Shown piece after piece: positions 9,702 to 18,615 of a stretch of 64,000 nt of DNA. Within the stretch, counting starts at the first letter, position 1, and each line of letters opens with the position of its first letter. The DNA is from Beijerinckiaceae bacterium. Its GTDB lineage: Bacteria > Pseudomonadota > Alphaproteobacteria > Rhizobiales > Beijerinckiaceae. The stretch covers positions 434,001 to 498,000 of the forward strand of contig JAPZSB010000007.1 in assembly GCA_027531565.1 (NCBI GenBank), in the 5' to 3' direction. The translations under genes and the position numbers were made by a program. The notes beneath the pieces are model-generated. The model had not been told where the DNA came from, did no database searches, and worked only from the letters and a program-made list of their open reading frames with translations.

Positions 9702-10161
9702 AGGGCAGATCGCGCCGCATGAAGGTGGAATTCGGATCGGGGCGGTAATCCCCGAAAGGCGGGCATTCGACAAAGCCATGCCGGGCATAGAGTTCGCGCG
9801 CCGGACGGAAATAGTCGAAGGAGCCGGTCTCGAGATAGAGGCGGCGGAGGCCCATCGTGCGGGCGGTCTCGAGGATATGGCCCAGCATGAACGCCGCGAT
9901 GCCGCGCCGCTGGGCATGGTCCCAGGTGCGCATCGACTTGACCTCGCCGGCCGCTGCATCAAGCCGGCGCAGCGCCCCCATGCCGAGCAGCTCCTCGCCC
10001 TCCCAGACGGTCCAGAAGGCAATGTCCGGCTTCTGCATCGCCGTCAGGTCGAGCACATGGGCAGAGCCTTCCGGCGTGACAGCGCGGTTGGTCTCGAAAT
10101 GATGGCGAAGCAGGGCGACCACGCGGTCATCCGAGAAATCGCCGGGGCGGATCGTCAACAT
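9700..10161 (-). CDS. GNAT-family N-acetyltransferase
   Basis: Protein of 153 aa covering one GNAT domain. The acetyl-CoA pyrophosphate loop is QRRGIAAFML, preceded by the beta-4 strand GEVKSMRT, and ARELYARHGFVEC is the usual C-terminal part of the fold. It likely transfers an acetyl group from acetyl-CoA to an amine; the substrate is unknown. It starts 6 bases after the stop codon of the XRE-cupin regulator, so the two are probably cotranscribed and the regulator may control it. Confidence 0.85.
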   Translation of the reverse strand: MLTIRPGDFSDDRVVALLRHHFETNRAVTPEGSAHVLDLTAMQKPDIAFWTVWEGEELLGMGALRRLDAAAGEVKSMRTWDHAQRRGIAAFMLGHILETARTMGLRRLYLETGSFDYFRPARELYARHGFVECPPFGDYRPDPNSTFMRRDLP

Positions 10162-10167
10162 GCAGCC

Positions 10168-10737
10168 TCACACCAGGAAGAGGAAATAGCGGGCGCCGGT
10201 TTCCGGCGGGGTTTCGAAGAGGGAAGGCCCATACAGCCGGTAGCGGAGGCAATCGCCGGGGCCAAGATCATGGCGAGTTCCCTCGATGGTCAGGTGCAGC
10301 CGCCCCTCCAGCAGGACAAGATGGTGCTCGTGGCCCTGTTTCGCCGGCCCGTCATAGGCAATGCGCTGGCCCGACGGCAGCCGGGCCTCGACGACCTCGC
10401 CGCTCAGCCCGTCGGAGGGCGGCGAGACAAGCCGGCGCTCGAAGCCATTGGTCGGATCCTGCCAGACCGGCTGCTGCGATCGGGGCAGGAACGGATCGAC
10501 CTGCTGCTCGGCAAGGTGCAGAAGCCGGGAGATCGTGATTCCGTAAGCGGTCGCGAGTTTGCCGAGCGTGCTGGCGGTGGCGCTGGTCTCGGCGTTTTCC
10601 AGCCGCGAGAGCGTGGCACGGCTAATGCCCGATCGGGTAGCCAGATCATCGAGCGACCAGTTCCGCGCAATCCGCAGCCCCTTGAGATGGGTGGCGATGC
10701 GGCTGTCGAGATCAGCGTCGTTGATGGATTTTTCCAT
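10168..10737 (-). CDS. XRE-family regulator with C-terminal cupin domain
   Basis: Protein of 189 aa. Residues about 14-68 form a Cro/C1-type helix-turn-helix (WSLDDLATRSGISRATLSRLE). Residues about 110-185 form a small cupin barrel (EHHLVLLEGRLHLTIEG, LGPGDCLRY) that probably senses a small ligand. This layout is typical of single-domain-plus-cupin repressors of metabolic or polyamine genes. The start codon lies inside a 29-base near-palindrome (10734-10762), suggesting autoregulation. It is followed at 6 bases by the GNAT gene, its most likely partner. Confidence 0.9.
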   Translation of the reverse strand: MEKSINDADLDSRIATHLKGLRIARNWSLDDLATRSGISRATLSRLENAETSATASTLGKLATAYGITISRLLHLAEQQVDPFLPRSQQPVWQDPTNGFERRLVSPPSDGLSGEVVEARLPSGQRIAYDGPAKQGHEHHLVLLEGRLHLTIEGTRHDLGPGDCLRYRLYGPSLFETPPETGARYFLFLV

Positions 10738-10762
10738 AAACGAGAAATTTTCTCATTTATGG
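10734..10762. promoter_or_regulatory. Near-perfect palindrome over the XRE-cupin start codon
   Basis: Arms CCATAAACGAGAAA and TTTCTCATTTATGG match at 13 of 14 positions around one central base. The site is AT-rich in a GC-rich window and covers the ATG at 10735-10737. With no GC-rich stem or T-tract it is an operator and not a terminator. The likely binder is the regulator it precedes. Confidence 0.7.
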
Positions 10763-10786
10763 ATCAAAGTCAAGTCTGGATCAAGA

Positions 10787-11368
10787 TCAGGCCATGCGCG
10801 GCCGGAGGATCAGCGCGAGCACGGCACCGCCGAGGAACCCGCCGAGATGGGCCTGCCAGTCGATGCCCGGCACGAAGATCGTCACGGCGATGTTCAGCCC
10901 GATATTGATCGCGAAGAACGAGACCGGCAGGGCAATGTCGCGCAGGAGCCAGAACGTGAAGAGCGCGCCGAGCAGGCCGGAGGCACCGCCCGAGGCGCCG
11001 GCGCTGATGAAGGGCTGGCTGTGCAGCATGAGCGAGCCGAAACTTCCCGCGAGGATCGAGCCGAGGAAGAGGATGGTCATCCGCGCGGGCCCGAGGCCCC
11101 GCTCCAGCGGCACGCCCCAGGCAAGCAGGCAGATGCCGTTGGCCACGAGATGCATCAGGCCGAAATGGAGGAAGCCTGCGGTGAGCATCCGCCAGTACTG
11201 GCCATCCAGCCATTCCAGCGGCAGAAGCCCACCCCAGGCCGCGATGGTGCGCGTGGACATGTCGAGCCCGCCCTGCGCGACAACGAGGCCGAGATAGACC
11301 AGCGCGTTCAGGGCAAGGAACACCCCCGTGGCGGGCGGCATGCCCCGCGGTCCGGCGTCGGTCTCCAT
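10787..11368 (-). CDS. Rhomboid-family intramembrane serine protease
   Basis: Protein of 193 aa with six or seven hydrophobic helices. The Ser/His dyad is present: SAGASGGASG gives Ser126 in the GxSG motif, and WQAHLGGFLGG gives His174. HLVANGICLL in helix 2 supplies the usual conserved His and Asn. It cleaves membrane proteins within the bilayer; the substrate is unknown. It sits 18 bases after the nitroreductase gene on the same strand and 49 bases before the XRE-cupin gene. Confidence 0.9.
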   Translation of the reverse strand: METDAGPRGMPPATGVFLALNALVYLGLVVAQGGLDMSTRTIAAWGGLLPLEWLDGQYWRMLTAGFLHFGLMHLVANGICLLAWGVPLERGLGPARMTILFLGSILAGSFGSLMLHSQPFISAGASGGASGLLGALFTFWLLRDIALPVSFFAINIGLNIAVTIFVPGIDWQAHLGGFLGGAVLALILRPRMA

Positions 11369-11386
11369 CAGGCAGGTACTCCGGGT

Positions 11387-12070
11387 TCAGGTGAGAAAGC
11401 TCGCGATCTCGGCAAGCGGTTTCTTCTCGGTGGCATGGCGGGGAATATGGGCATCCTCGGCCGGATAGCCGGTGACCAGCAGGATATAGGGCTTTTCCTG
11501 AGCGGGGCGCCGGCAGATCTCGTTGAGGAAGCCCATCGGGCTCGGCGTATGTGTCAAGGTCGCGAGGCCGGCATGGTGCAAAGCCGCGATCAGGAAGCCT
11601 GTCGCGATCGAGACCGATTCCGGCACGTAGTAGTTCTTGCGCATCACGCCGTCGGCGCTGGGGCTCGAGCGCGCACCGAAGATCGCGATCAGCCACGGCG
11701 CAATCTCGAGGAAGGGCTTCTGCGGATCCGTGCCCAGCGGCCGGAGTGCGCCGAGCCATTCCTCGCCGGCCTTGCCGGCATAGAAGGCGCGCTCCTCCTC
11801 CTCGGCCGCGGCGCGGATGCGGCCCTTGAGCGCGGGATCGCCGATCACCGCGAAATGCCAGGGCTGGTGATTGGCGCCGTTCGGGGCGGTTCCTGCCGCA
11901 CGGAGGCAGGTTTCGATAATGTCGTGCGGGACGGGCCGGGGCGAGAAATCCCGGACCGTATGCCGCCGGGCAATATCGGCGCGGAAGGCCTCGGCCCGCG
12001 CGCGCATCTCCTCGACCGGATATTCCCGGTAATCCGGCAGCGGAACGGGCTCGAAATCGCGGGTCGGCAT
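11387..12070 (-). CDS. Nitroreductase-family flavoprotein, iodotyrosine-deiodinase-like
   Basis: About 227 aa. The FMN-binding blocks RRHTVRDFS and [13 protein letters not shown] define the nitroreductase fold. The segment [17 protein letters not shown] and the later [17 protein letters not shown] are characteristic of the iodotyrosine deiodinase (IYD) branch, which includes bacterial flavoproteins able to act on halogenated phenols. Three consecutive ATGs (12076, 12073, 12070) follow a GGAG; 12070 or 12073 has the best spacing, and a GTG at 12106 is an alternative. The natural bacterial substrate is unknown. It lies just downstream of cmk and upstream of the rhomboid gene. Confidence 0.85.
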   Translation of the reverse strand: MPTRDFEPVPLPDYREYPVEEMRARAEAFRADIARRHTVRDFSPRPVPHDIIETCLRAAGTAPNGANHQPWHFAVIGDPALKGRIRAAAEEEERAFYAGKAGEEWLGALRPLGTDPQKPFLEIAPWLIAIFGARSSPSADGVMRKNYYVPESVSIATGFLIAALHHAGLATLTHTPSPMGFLNEICRRPAQEKPYILLVTGYPAEDAHIPRHATEKKPLAEIASFLT

Positions 12071-12115
12071 CATCATCGCTCCGTGCGAGGCAGGGCCAGC
12101 GGTCACCGGGGCCCT

Positions 12116-12748
12116 TCAGGCGGGAGACTGCCCCGCCCGGGCCAACACGGCAAGCACCTCCGCAAGGGCGCGGGCAAAGGCGGCCTCGGCGTCCAGGGCC
12201 GAGGTGTCGATCCGGACGGCATCGGGCGCGACCTGCATGTTCGGCGCATCGCGCGCATCGCGCGCCACGAGATCGGCAAGGATCGCCGCCTCGGTCACGG
12301 GCTCCCCGCGCGAGACCAGTTCGCGGTAGCGGCGGCCGGCACGGATGGCGACATCGGCATCGACCCAGAGCTTGGCGGTGGCGTCCGGTGCGATGACCGT
12401 ACCGATATCGCGACCGTCCAGCACGGCTCCGTCGGGCTGGTGCGCGAAATCCTGCTGGAAGCGCCGCAGCGCGACGCGCACGCCATCGACCCTGGCGACC
12501 CGGCTCGCCGCCTCGCCCGCCTCGCGCCGGCGCAGGCGGTCATCCTCCAGCCATGCGGCATCGAAGCGCGCGGCGATCCGGGTCGCGGCCTCGCCGTCAT
12601 CGAGATCGCCGCCCTCATCGCGCAGGCGCTGGCCGACCGCCCGGTAAAGCAGCCCGGTATCGAGAACGGGCAGGCCGAAATGCGCCGCCAGCCTCTTGGC
12701 CAGCGTGCCCTTGCCGGAAGCGGCCGGCCCATCGACAGCGATGATCAT
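12116..12748 (-). CDS. cmk: Cytidylate kinase
   Basis: Protein of 210 aa. The N-terminus MIIAVDGPAASGKGTLAKRL contains the P-loop and the body has the CMP-kinase blocks LDTGLLYRAV and LDGRDIGTVI with the GRDIGT signature. It phosphorylates CMP and dCMP with ATP. The ATG at 12748 matches the family start; an in-frame GTG at 12760 that overlaps the aroA stop codon is an alternative. The aroA-cmk adjacency is conserved in alphaproteobacteria; rpsA usually follows directly but here is about 2.7 kb away. Confidence 0.95.
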   Translation of the reverse strand: MIIAVDGPAASGKGTLAKRLAAHFGLPVLDTGLLYRAVGQRLRDEGGDLDDGEAATRIAARFDAAWLEDDRLRRREAGEAASRVARVDGVRVALRRFQQDFAHQPDGAVLDGRDIGTVIAPDATAKLWVDADVAIRAGRRYRELVSRGEPVTEAAILADLVARDARDAPNMQVAPDAVRIDTSALDAEAAFARALAEVLAVLARAGQSPA

Positions 12749-12756
12749 CGCGGGGC

Positions 12757-14097
12757 TCACCGCAGGGTCCCCCCCAGCCGCGTCATCATCGGCACGAAAT
12801 CCGGGAAGGAGGTGGCGATGAAGCTGGTGTCATCCACGGCGACCGGCTTGTCCGACGCCAGGCCCATGACCAGGAAGCTCATGGCGATGCGGTGGTCCAT
12901 ATGCGTGGCGACAAGGCCGCCGCCCGGGGCCGGCTGGCCACCGCCGGAGACGATGAGATCATCCCCGACGATCTCGTGCGCGACGCCGTTGGCCGCGAGG
13001 CCATCGGCCACGGCGGCGAGGCGATCGCTTTCCTTGACGCGCAGTTCCTGCAGGCCCCGCATGCGCGTCTCGCCCGCGGCGAAGGACGCGGCAACGGCGA
13101 GGACAGGGTATTCGTCGATCATCGAGGGCGCGCGCTCGGCCGGGACATCGACACCCCTGAGTGCGGAATGCCGCACACGCAGGTCGGCCACGCGCTCGCC
13201 GCCCTCGACACGGCTGTCCAGTTCCTCGATCGAGGCCCCCATCTCGAGGAGGGTGGTGAGCAGCCCGGTCCGGAGCGGGTTCATCATCACCGATTCGATG
13301 ATTACCTCGGAGCCGGGGACGATCAGCGCCGCGACAATCGGGAAGGCGGCGGAAGACGGATCTGCCGGAACGACGATCGGGCGCGGCACCAGCTCCGGCC
13401 GGCCCTTCAGCGTGATGCGGCGGCCATGGGGGCCGGCGGGTTCGCTGCGGATCTCGGCGCCGAAATAGGCGAGCATCTTTTCGGTATGGTCGCGGCTGGC
13501 CTCCGGCTCGACCACCACGGTCTCCCCCGGGGCATTGAGGCCGGCGAACAGCACGGCGGACTTGATCTGCGCCGAGGCGACCGGCGTCGTGTATTCGATC
13601 GGGATGCTGTCCTTCGCGCCCTGCAGGGTCAGCGGAAGGCGGTTGCCCTCGGCGACGTCAAGCACCGTGACACCCATGCGCTTCAGGGGATCGAGGATAC
13701 GGCCCATCGGGCGCTTGCGGAGCGAGGCATCGCCATCGAAGGTCGCGCGAATCGGATGGCCGCCGATCACGCCCATCATCAGGCGCGAGCCGGTGCCGGC
13801 ATTGCCGAAATCCAGGATGCCGCGTGGCTCCAGCAGCGTGCCGATGCCCATGCCGCGCACGCGCCATTCGCCCAGGCCGAGATGCTCGACCGTGGCCCCG
13901 AGGGCGCGGGCGGCCTCGGCCGTCCGCAGGACATCCTCGCCCTCGAGCAGGCCCGTCACACGCGTCTCGCCGACGCTGAGCAGCCCGAGGATCAGCGAGC
14001 GATGGGAAATCGACTTGTCACCGGGGACGCGCACCCGGCCCCGGAGCGGCCCGCCCCGTTCCGCCTGGAGGGGAAGCGCTTCGGAACCATGGGCCAT
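12757..14097 (-). CDS. aroA: 3-phosphoshikimate 1-carboxyvinyltransferase (class II EPSP synthase)
   Basis: Protein of 446 aa, catalysing the EPSP-forming step of the shikimate pathway. Blocks resemble the CP4-type class II enzyme: [44 protein letters not shown] and APSMIDEYP. At the glyphosate-discriminating position the protein reads GNAGTG, with Gly101 where CP4 has Ala, and NPLRTG replaces the CP4 NPTRTG. So the fold is class II but the best known insensitivity residue is missing. GAGG 8 bases before the ATG at 14097 supports the start. Confidence 0.96.
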   Translation of the reverse strand: MAHGSEALPLQAERGGPLRGRVRVPGDKSISHRSLILGLLSVGETRVTGLLEGEDVLRTAEAARALGATVEHLGLGEWRVRGMGIGTLLEPRGILDFGNAGTGSRLMMGVIGGHPIRATFDGDASLRKRPMGRILDPLKRMGVTVLDVAEGNRLPLTLQGAKDSIPIEYTTPVASAQIKSAVLFAGLNAPGETVVVEPEASRDHTEKMLAYFGAEIRSEPAGPHGRRITLKGRPELVPRPIVVPADPSSAAFPIVAALIVPGSEVIIESVMMNPLRTGLLTTLLEMGASIEELDSRVEGGERVADLRVRHSALRGVDVPAERAPSMIDEYPVLAVAASFAAGETRMRGLQELRVKESDRLAAVADGLAANGVAHEIVGDDLIVSGGGQPAPGGGLVATHMDHRIAMSFLVMGLASDKPVAVDDTSFIATSFPDFVPMMTRLGGTLR

Positions 14098-14291
14098 GTC
14101 TCGATCCTCGAACGATGCTCCGCAGCGACCGAAAAAACCCGGGCGGGGCGGGAAAATTCGCTTATCCGGGTCTTGCCCGCAACAAGCATTTGACAGGAAA
14201 GTGCGAGGCCACTAACGGGCTTCATCCCGACTTTGCAAGCGGAAGTTTTTGCCCCGGCCCGCCCCCCGGGCCCCATGACAGGAACGCGACA

Positions 14292-14669
14292 TTGCCCAAG
14301 GCTGAACTCGGCACCAAGCGCATCTGCCCCGTGACGGGCAAGAAGTTCTACGATCTCGACAAGGATCCGATCGTTTCGCCCTATACCGGGCAGAGCTATC
14401 CCCGCGCCTATTTCGATCCGCAGCCCAAGGTCGCCAAGGCCGAAGTGGCCGAGGACGAGGAACTGGCCACGGATGAAGTGGCCGCGCCGGAACTCGTGCC
14501 GCTAGAAGAAGCGGACGAGGCCGATGACGCCAAGGTCGTGGCCGATGACGATGATATCGACATCGATGGCGATGATGACGATACGTTCCTCGAAACCGAG
14601 GAAGACGAGGATGACAGCGACGTCGCCGACCTGATCGACGGCGATCTCGAGGAAGACGAGGAAGGCTGA
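14292..14669 (+). CDS. FYDLN (TIGR02300-type) acidic protein
   Basis: Protein of 125 aa. The N-terminus LPKAELGTKRICP, then GKKFYDLDKDPIVSPYTG, is the hallmark of this alphaproteobacterial family of unknown function. The rest is a low-complexity Asp/Glu-rich tail, probably disordered. The TTG at 14292 is chosen because homology begins at PKAELGTKR and AGGA lies 8 bases upstream; no ATG fits. Two Cys-containing turns expected of a small zinc site are not evident. The position between aroA and tRNA-Ala is typical for the family. Confidence 0.88.
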   Translation: MPKAELGTKRICPVTGKKFYDLDKDPIVSPYTGQSYPRAYFDPQPKVAKAEVAEDEELATDEVAAPELVPLEEADEADDAKVVADDDDIDIDGDDDDTFLETEEDEDDSDVADLIDGDLEEDEEG

Positions 14670-14724
14670 TCCTCGACCGTTCCGGGCCGCGGCGAAAAAG
14701 ATCGACCTCCGGCCGGAAAGGCTC

Positions 14725-14753
14725 TTGCGGCGCGCGGGGTCTTGTGACAATAA
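14725..14753 (+). promoter_or_regulatory. Possible tRNA-Ala promoter
   Basis: TTGCGG (14725-14730) and CAATAA (14748-14753) are separated by 17 bases and lie about 57 bases before the mature tRNA 5' end. Both boxes are weak matches, so this is a suggestion only. Confidence 0.3.
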
Positions 14754-14809
14754 GCGCGCCTCCGGACGCCGTCCGGTTCCGGCATGCTTCCCAGGCATGT
14801 CTGTGATGT

Positions 14810-14885
14810 GGGGCTATAGCTCAGCTGGGAGAGCGCCTGCATGGCATGCAGGAGGTCAGCGGTTCGATCCCGCTTAGCTCCACCA
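14810..14885 (+). tRNA. tRNA-Ala (anticodon GGC)
   Basis: A 76-base cloverleaf. The acceptor stem GGGGCTA pairs with TAGCTCC, the anticodon arm CTGCA-TGGCATG-CAG gives anticodon GGC, the T arm contains GGTTCGATCC, and the CCA end is encoded at 14883-14885. It reads GCC and GCT alanine codons, which are very common in this GC-rich genome. Confidence 0.97.
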
Positions 14886-14961
14886 TCCCCCTCCCCGGTC
14901 ATTTCCCGGCTACCCGACGTGAAGCCAGCCGGATCGGCCAGCGCGCGGCGTTTGCCCGAGA

Positions 14962-15630
14962 TCAGGCCTGCATGGCCTGCAGCCGGGCCCGCGCCGCCCC
15001 GAGTTCATCCGCGTTGATGCCGTGGCCGAAGCCGGGATAGATCCGCTCGTCCACATCGGCGCCCATGGCCCGCATCAGGGCCGTGGTTTCCTGCACCCGC
15101 GCCAGCGGGATATGCGAATCAACATCCGAGCAGCCGATCAGCACGGATGCGCCGGCAAGCGCCCGTTCGCTGCCCGGCACGGGGCGGCGCGGCTCGCCCA
15201 GCGTGCCGATATAGCCGCCGCTGAACCCGAAGACGGCCCCGTAGGCGCGCGGCTGCCGGATGGCGGTTTCGAGCGCGAGGCAGGCGCCCTGCGAGAAGCC
15301 GCAGATCCCCGTCCGCGCGGCGGGCACGCCGCCCTGCTCCAGCGCGTCGAGCACGCCTGCCGTCAGCGCCAGCGCGCGGGAAAGATGCGGCTCGTTCGCC
15401 GCCAAGGGGGCGATGAAGGGATAGGGATACCAGCTGAAGCCCGGCGCCTGGGGCGCCAGGAAACAGAGGTCAGGCTGGGCGAAGGCCTCGGCAAGGTCGA
15501 GAATCGATTCGGCGCTCGCGCCGCGCCCGTGGAGCATCAGCACGAAACCGGCAGCCCGGGTCGGCGGGGTGCCGATCCGCTTGAGGGGAAACCGGGAGAG
15601 CAGGGCATCGGCATGGTTCGGGCTGAGCAT
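14962..15630 (-). CDS. Phospholipase/carboxylesterase family hydrolase, MhqD-like
   Basis: Protein of 222 aa with an alpha/beta hydrolase fold. The oxyanion block is LMLHGRGAS, the nucleophile elbow GFSQG gives Ser113, an Asp lies in SDVDSH (169 or 171), and GFGHGI gives His203. It starts 8 bases after the ring-cleaving dioxygenase-like gene on the same strand, the same partnership as MhqO and MhqD in the Bacillus quinone-resistance system, so it may hydrolyse a product of its partner. Esters or thioesters are the likely substrates. AGGAGAG precedes the ATG at 15630. Confidence 0.85.
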   Translation of the reverse strand: MLSPNHADALLSRFPLKRIGTPPTRAAGFVLMLHGRGASAESILDLAEAFAQPDLCFLAPQAPGFSWYPYPFIAPLAANEPHLSRALALTAGVLDALEQGGVPAARTGICGFSQGACLALETAIRQPRAYGAVFGFSGGYIGTLGEPRRPVPGSERALAGASVLIGCSDVDSHIPLARVQETTALMRAMGADVDERIYPGFGHGINADELGAARARLQAMQA

Positions 15631-15638
15631 GGCCTCTC

Positions 15639-16538
15639 CTATCCGGCGGGGGTGAGCGGCGCGAGGCGCCGCTCGATGGCGGCCCGCTGGGGTTCAAGTT
15701 CCGGCGGCAATTGCAGGCCGGTGCCCAGCCGATCCGCCGGCTCGTCGATGGCGAAACCCGGCGGATCGGTGGCGAATTCGAACAGGATGCCACCGGGTTC
15801 GCGCACATAGACCGACCGGAAGTACCGTCGGTCGAGCACCGGAGTCGGATCGAGGCCCCAAGCGAGCAGCTCGGCACGGATCGCCCCGAGGCTTGCGTCG
15901 TCGGGCACCCGGAAGGCGAGATGATGGACAGTGCCGGCGCCGGGCTCGACCGGCGGCAGCGCCCCTCCCCGGGCGAGATCCAGCGTCTGGCCGCCTCCGG
16001 GCGCGGCAAGGCGGCGGAGGCCCGGCTCCTCGCCCGCCGGCTCGTAGCCCATCAGCCGGACGAGCAGGGCCTCGGTAGCATCCGGCGCCTGCGAGGCCAG
16101 GGTTGCCCCGGCAAGGACGGGGTGCGGGCCCGGCGCAACACCTTCCCGCCCGACCAGATCCAGGGCAAGGCCGAACGGATCCTCGAAACGGAGCACGGGC
16201 TCGCCGAAACGCTGCGACGGCCCGAATGTATCGATCCCCTGTTCGGCAAGGTGCAGGATCCAGTCCTCCATCGCTTCCGCCGGGATCGCCAGCGAGAGGG
16301 CCGCCGCCGCGCCGCCGCCGGCATGGCCGCGGGCGGCATCGGTGAAGGGAAAGAATGTCAGAAGGGTTCCGGGGCGCCCGTCCCGGTCTCCGAAATAGAG
16401 ATGGTGGATGTCCGGCGCGTCGAAATTCACCGTGCGTTTGACAAGATGCAGCCGCAGGACCTCGCAGTAGAAGCGGAGCGTCTCGACGGGGTCGCTCGAC
16501 AGCATCGTGACATGATGCAACCCGAAACTTTGCTTCAT
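15639..16538 (-). CDS. VOC-superfamily ring-cleaving dioxygenase, MhqO-like
   Basis: Protein of 299 aa with two tandem vicinal-oxygen-chelate modules (about 1-145 and 150-280). Metal ligand candidates are His8 or His9 in GLHHVTM, His in TVHHLAFRV in the second half, and Glu in ILFEFATDPPG. Family members are annotated as ring-cleaving or glyoxalase-like dioxygenases acting on hydroquinones. The ATG at 16538 is chosen over an upstream in-frame start because GGAAGG precedes it by 8 bases and the fold starts at MKQSFGLHH. It forms an operon with the carboxylesterase gene. A quinone detoxification role is an inference from the pairing. Confidence 0.85.
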   Translation of the reverse strand: MKQSFGLHHVTMLSSDPVETLRFYCEVLRLHLVKRTVNFDAPDIHHLYFGDRDGRPGTLLTFFPFTDAARGHAGGGAAAALSLAIPAEAMEDWILHLAEQGIDTFGPSQRFGEPVLRFEDPFGLALDLVGREGVAPGPHPVLAGATLASQAPDATEALLVRLMGYEPAGEEPGLRRLAAPGGGQTLDLARGGALPPVEPGAGTVHHLAFRVPDDASLGAIRAELLAWGLDPTPVLDRRYFRSVYVREPGGILFEFATDPPGFAIDEPADRLGTGLQLPPELEPQRAAIERRLAPLTPAG

Positions 16539-16647
16539 CCCGATGACCTTCCCGCTCCGCCCCGGGAAAATGGGGCTTTCCCGGCATTGCACAAGGGCGG
16601 CCGCGCAGACGATGTTCCCGGGCAGATTGCCTGAAAAATGCGCAGAC

Positions 16648-16677
16648 TTGTGATCACAGTTACAAAATATATACTAT
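16648..16677 (+). promoter_or_regulatory. Promoter candidate for the chemoreceptor gene
   Basis: TTGTGA (16648-16653) and TACTAT (16672-16677) are separated by 18 bases in an unusually AT-rich stretch about 45 bases before the chemoreceptor ATG. The perfect 10-base palindrome TGTGATCACA (16649-16658) overlaps the -35 box and may be an activator site. It lacks the 6-base spacer of a CRP site. Confidence 0.45.
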
Positions 16678-16721
16678 CATCATCACAAGAATGAGGGGCC
16701 TTCTTCAACAAGGACCCTGTC

Positions 16722-18404
16722 ATGTATGCATTCGGAAACCGGCTGTTCCTCTCGCTGCAGGGGTCGATTGCAGCGCTTGGCCTGCTCTGCTGCCTGCTGG
16801 CGGGCAGCATCTGGATCGAGAACACGTTCCGCGCCGAGACCGCCGGCGAGATCCGGGACACGCTCCGGAAGCAGGCCCTGATCGAGAAGGCCAATGCCCT
16901 TGTCTATGCCGTGGTGATGGAATCCCGCGGGCTCTACATGAGCGACGATCCCAAGCGGATCCAGCAGTTCGGCGGCGGCCTTGAGAAGCACCTCGTGGCG
17001 CTTCAGGCCACGATGACCGAATGGAAGGGCCTGGTGACCGACATCGACCGCGCGAACTTTGCCGAACTGGAAAAGCAGGGAAAGACTTTTGTCGAGCTGC
17101 GCACGCAGCTGGTGGCGGCAGCCCGGGCGCAGGGCTCGAAAGCTGCGCGGGAGATCGGCGACAATGACGCCAACCGCGCCACGCGAACCGCCTTCAACAA
17201 GGCGCTGGAGGCCCTGGCTGCGGCCTATCAGGCCCGCATGGTGGAGATGGATGCGCGCCTGACCGCCGTCGCCCAGATGATCAGCTCGGCGCAATGGGCC
17301 ATCATGTTCGCGGCCTGCGCCGTGGTGCTGGCCTTGCTGATCTGGACCAACCGCGCCATCGCGCGGCCCTTCGCGGATCTGGCGCGCGACATCAGCCGGA
17401 TCGGCCGGGGCGAGACCGAATTCACTGTCTCGCATGATCACCGGAAAGACGAGCTCGGCAATATCGCCAAGGCCGTGGAGGGCTTCCGGCAGGCGCAGGC
17501 CGAACGGGCCGGCCTCCGTCGGGCCGAGCAGGACGAGCTGGCGGCCCGTACCGAACGGCAACGGCAGGTCGAGGCGGCGATCGCCGCGTTCGAGAGCAGC
17601 GCCCTTGCCCGCGTGAACGCGCTCGCCTCCACGTCGAACCAGCTTCACAACGCGGCCGCCACGCTGTCGACGGGTGCCGAGGAAACGGCGCGTCAGGCCG
17701 GAGTGGTCACGGAGGCCTCGACGGAGATGTCTGCCACGGTGGATTCGCTGGCGGAATCCGGGCGGCAACTCGCGCAGGCGATCGGCGGGATCGCGTCCGG
17801 CATGACGAAAGCGAGCGAGGTGTCGGCGCAGGCCTCCGATCTCAGCGCGGCGACCGCCGGCAAGTTTTCGGAACTGGCGCAGGCGGTTTCGGCGATCGGC
17901 CAGGTGGTCGACCTGATCAACTCGATTGCGAGCCAGACGAATCTCCTCGCGCTGAATGCCACGATCGAAGCGGCCCGCGCCGGGGAAGCCGGCAAGGGCT
18001 TTGCCGTCGTGGCCAGCGAGGTCAAGGAACTTGCCACGCAAACAACGCGAGCCACAGCCGAGATCGGCGCCAACATCGCCCATGTCCAGAGCGTGACCCG
18101 GGATTCCATCGCGGCGGTGGAGGCGATCGGCAGCACGATCGAGGAAATGCGCAGGATCGCCGCCGATGTCTCCCATGCGGTCGAGGACCAGCGCCGGGCG
18201 AGCGAAGGCATCGCCGATGGCGTGATCCACGCTGCCGAGCGGACACAGCAGGTCACCAGCAACATTTCCGGCGTCTCGGACGCAGCCGACCAGAATGGCA
18301 GCGCGGCCATGCAGGTCCTGCAATCGGCCAGCCAGCTTTCCGAGGCGGCGGCCGACATCAAGAGCGAGATGGACCGCTTCCTCGGACAGATCCGCGCGGC
18401 CTGA
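16722..18404 (+). CDS. Methyl-accepting chemotaxis protein
   Basis: Protein of 560 aa. A first membrane helix (about 12-32) and a second (about 190-210) flank a helical periplasmic sensor of about 155 residues. A HAMP domain follows ([20 protein letters not shown]), then a long coiled-coil signalling domain whose tip contains [19 protein letters not shown]. It senses a ligand or energy state and signals through CheA and CheW, which are not in the window. The C-terminus has no pentapeptide tether for CheR. It is transcribed alone; a weak terminator follows. Confidence 0.93.
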   Translation: MYAFGNRLFLSLQGSIAALGLLCCLLAGSIWIENTFRAETAGEIRDTLRKQALIEKANALVYAVVMESRGLYMSDDPKRIQQFGGGLEKHLVALQATMTEWKGLVTDIDRANFAELEKQGKTFVELRTQLVAAARAQGSKAAREIGDNDANRATRTAFNKALEALAAAYQARMVEMDARLTAVAQMISSAQWAIMFAACAVVLALLIWTNRAIARPFADLARDISRIGRGETEFTVSHDHRKDELGNIAKAVEGFRQAQAERAGLRRAEQDELAARTERQRQVEAAIAAFESSALARVNALASTSNQLHNAAATLSTGAEETARQAGVVTEASTEMSATVDSLAESGRQLAQAIGGIASGMTKASEVSAQASDLSAATAGKFSELAQAVSAIGQVVDLINSIASQTNLLALNATIEAARAGEAGKGFAVVASEVKELATQTTRATAEIGANIAHVQSVTRDSIAAVEAIGSTIEEMRRIAADVSHAVEDQRRASEGIADGVIHAAERTQQVTSNISGVSDAADQNGSAAMQVLQSASQLSEAAADIKSEMDRFLGQIRAA

Positions 18405-18418
18405 TCCACCCTCCCCGG

Positions 18419-18444
18419 CGGGGCAGCGGAAGGCGCCCCGTTTT
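18419..18444 (+). terminator. Weak terminator after the chemoreceptor gene
   Basis: CGGGGC (18419-18424) pairs with GCCCCG (18435-18440) around a 10-base loop, followed by TTTT (18441-18444). The stem is only 6 bp, so this is plausible and not certain. Confidence 0.45.
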
Positions 18445-18615
18445 GGTAGCGGACTATCAACCGTTTCGACGGAAACCGCCCGTTCCGCCCGGACCTTCCG
18501 TTCACCACGGCGTGATCGGGCGCCTTTGAGGCCGTGAACAAAGCCATTTGTTAGGAGATGGGGGAGACACTCCGGCCCCAAGCGGCACATCCCCGCAACC
18601 GGATTCCGACGACCC

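Noticed and set aside
12245-12270. Short tandem repeat GCATCGCGC in cmk
   Set aside because: It only encodes the ARDARDA segment of cytidylate kinase and has no independent meaning.
16649-16658. TGTGATCACA as a CRP site
   Set aside because: A CRP site needs TGTGA-N6-TCACA; here the halves abut. Kept only as a possible activator palindrome in the promoter entry.
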